Source: Bradyrhizobium iriomotense (lineage in GTDB: Bacteria; Pseudomonadota; Alphaproteobacteria; Rhizobiales; Xanthobacteraceae). From it: DNA of 64,000 nucleotides. Made by a program: the position numbers and the translations under genes. This document shows, one piece after another, positions 63,908 to 64,000 of this stretch. Positions within the stretch are counted from its first letter, which is position 1. The number at the start of each line of letters is the position of its first letter. The notes under the pieces were generated by a model. That model searched no databases. It saw only the letters and a program-made list of their open reading frames with translations, and was not told the origin of the DNA. Location of the stretch: positions 1 through 64,000 of the forward strand of contig NZ_JAFCJZ010000022.1 of assembly GCF_018130765.1 (NCBI RefSeq). Direction: 5' to 3'.

Positions 63908-64000
63908 CTACAGTGTGGCGAGATCTTCCGGCACGTTGCCGAATTTGCGCAGCAGTGTTGCGTCGCCGAATTCGCCGGTCATGGGATCGCCGCTGCGGCT
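63908..64000 (-). CDS. C-terminal end of an unidentified protein (partial)
   Basis: Thirty codons ending at a TAG are open on the minus strand (SRSGDPMTGEFGDATLLRKFGNVPEDLATL). The beginning lies beyond the window. The tail alone does not identify the family; orientation and continuous frame support coding. Confidence 0.55.
   Translation of the reverse strand, partial: SRSGDPMTGEFGDATLLRKFGNVPEDLATL

Overview
The window looks like chromosomal DNA of a Bradyrhizobium-type alphaproteobacterium. This rests on a high-GC coding style, a three-subunit PntAA/PntAB/PntB transhydrogenase preceded by an alphaproteobacterial aa3-oxidase subunit IV, the GapR/DUF1244/DUF1036 neighbourhood, an Flp-type pilin, a FeeM-like acyltransferase and many imperfect palindromic intergenic repeats. 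The species is inferred from gene content, not from a search. No rRNA, tRNA, CRISPR array, prophage or insertion sequence was recognised.

Layout. 0-10 kb: GhrA-type reductase, then a stress-sensor-like cluster: a YCII/DGPF protein plus an ECF42-type sigma factor, SRPBCC and VOC proteins, a SnoaL-like gene with a one-base frameshift, and two more YCII proteins. Four copies of one promoter motif (TGTCGG-N17-CGTCT) precede these transcription units. A TetR regulator and a DUF2852 membrane protein follow and share a 19-bp palindrome. 10-16 kb: small membrane proteins, a fatty-acid desaturase, cysE, an SDR and gamma-glutamyltransferase. 16-26 kb: tolQRAB, then a GGDEF-EAL protein and a FeeM-like acyltransferase sitting between tolB and pal-cpoB. 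26-36 kb: tilS, ftsH, alpha/beta hydrolase, BA14K protein, an unknown protein in repeat-rich DNA, a large membrane protein, an Flp pilin and a PAP2-like protein. 36-42 kb: TetR, pyruvate kinase/DUF1036, DUF1244, GapR, a class III cyclase-TPR protein and DUF1801. 42-50 kb: DUF882 peptidase-like protein, L,D-transpeptidase, sigma-54 response regulator and M3 oligoendopeptidase. 50-58 kb: an AbrB-Doc toxin-antitoxin pair, oxidase subunit IV, pntAA-pntAB-pntB, a hydrolase, two cation antiporters and a cupin. 58-64 kb: an Ala/Pro-rich membrane-anchored protein, a TPR lipoprotein, rpsU, aqpZ, purE-purK, a GGDEF protein and the 3' end of a further gene.

The main discovery is the ECF42-type regulon: the sigma gene is co-transcribed with a YCII protein behind one copy of the motif, and the other three copies sit in front of SRPBCC-VOC, the SnoaL gene and the second YCII pair. 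No anti-sigma gene is visible, and the sigma factor carries a C-terminal extension that is the likely regulatory module. Other observations are the TetR/DUF2852 operator pair, CtrA-like TTAA-N7-TTAA sites at two promoters, an intrinsic terminator inside the leader of the desaturase gene, and several genuine proteins under 60 residues.
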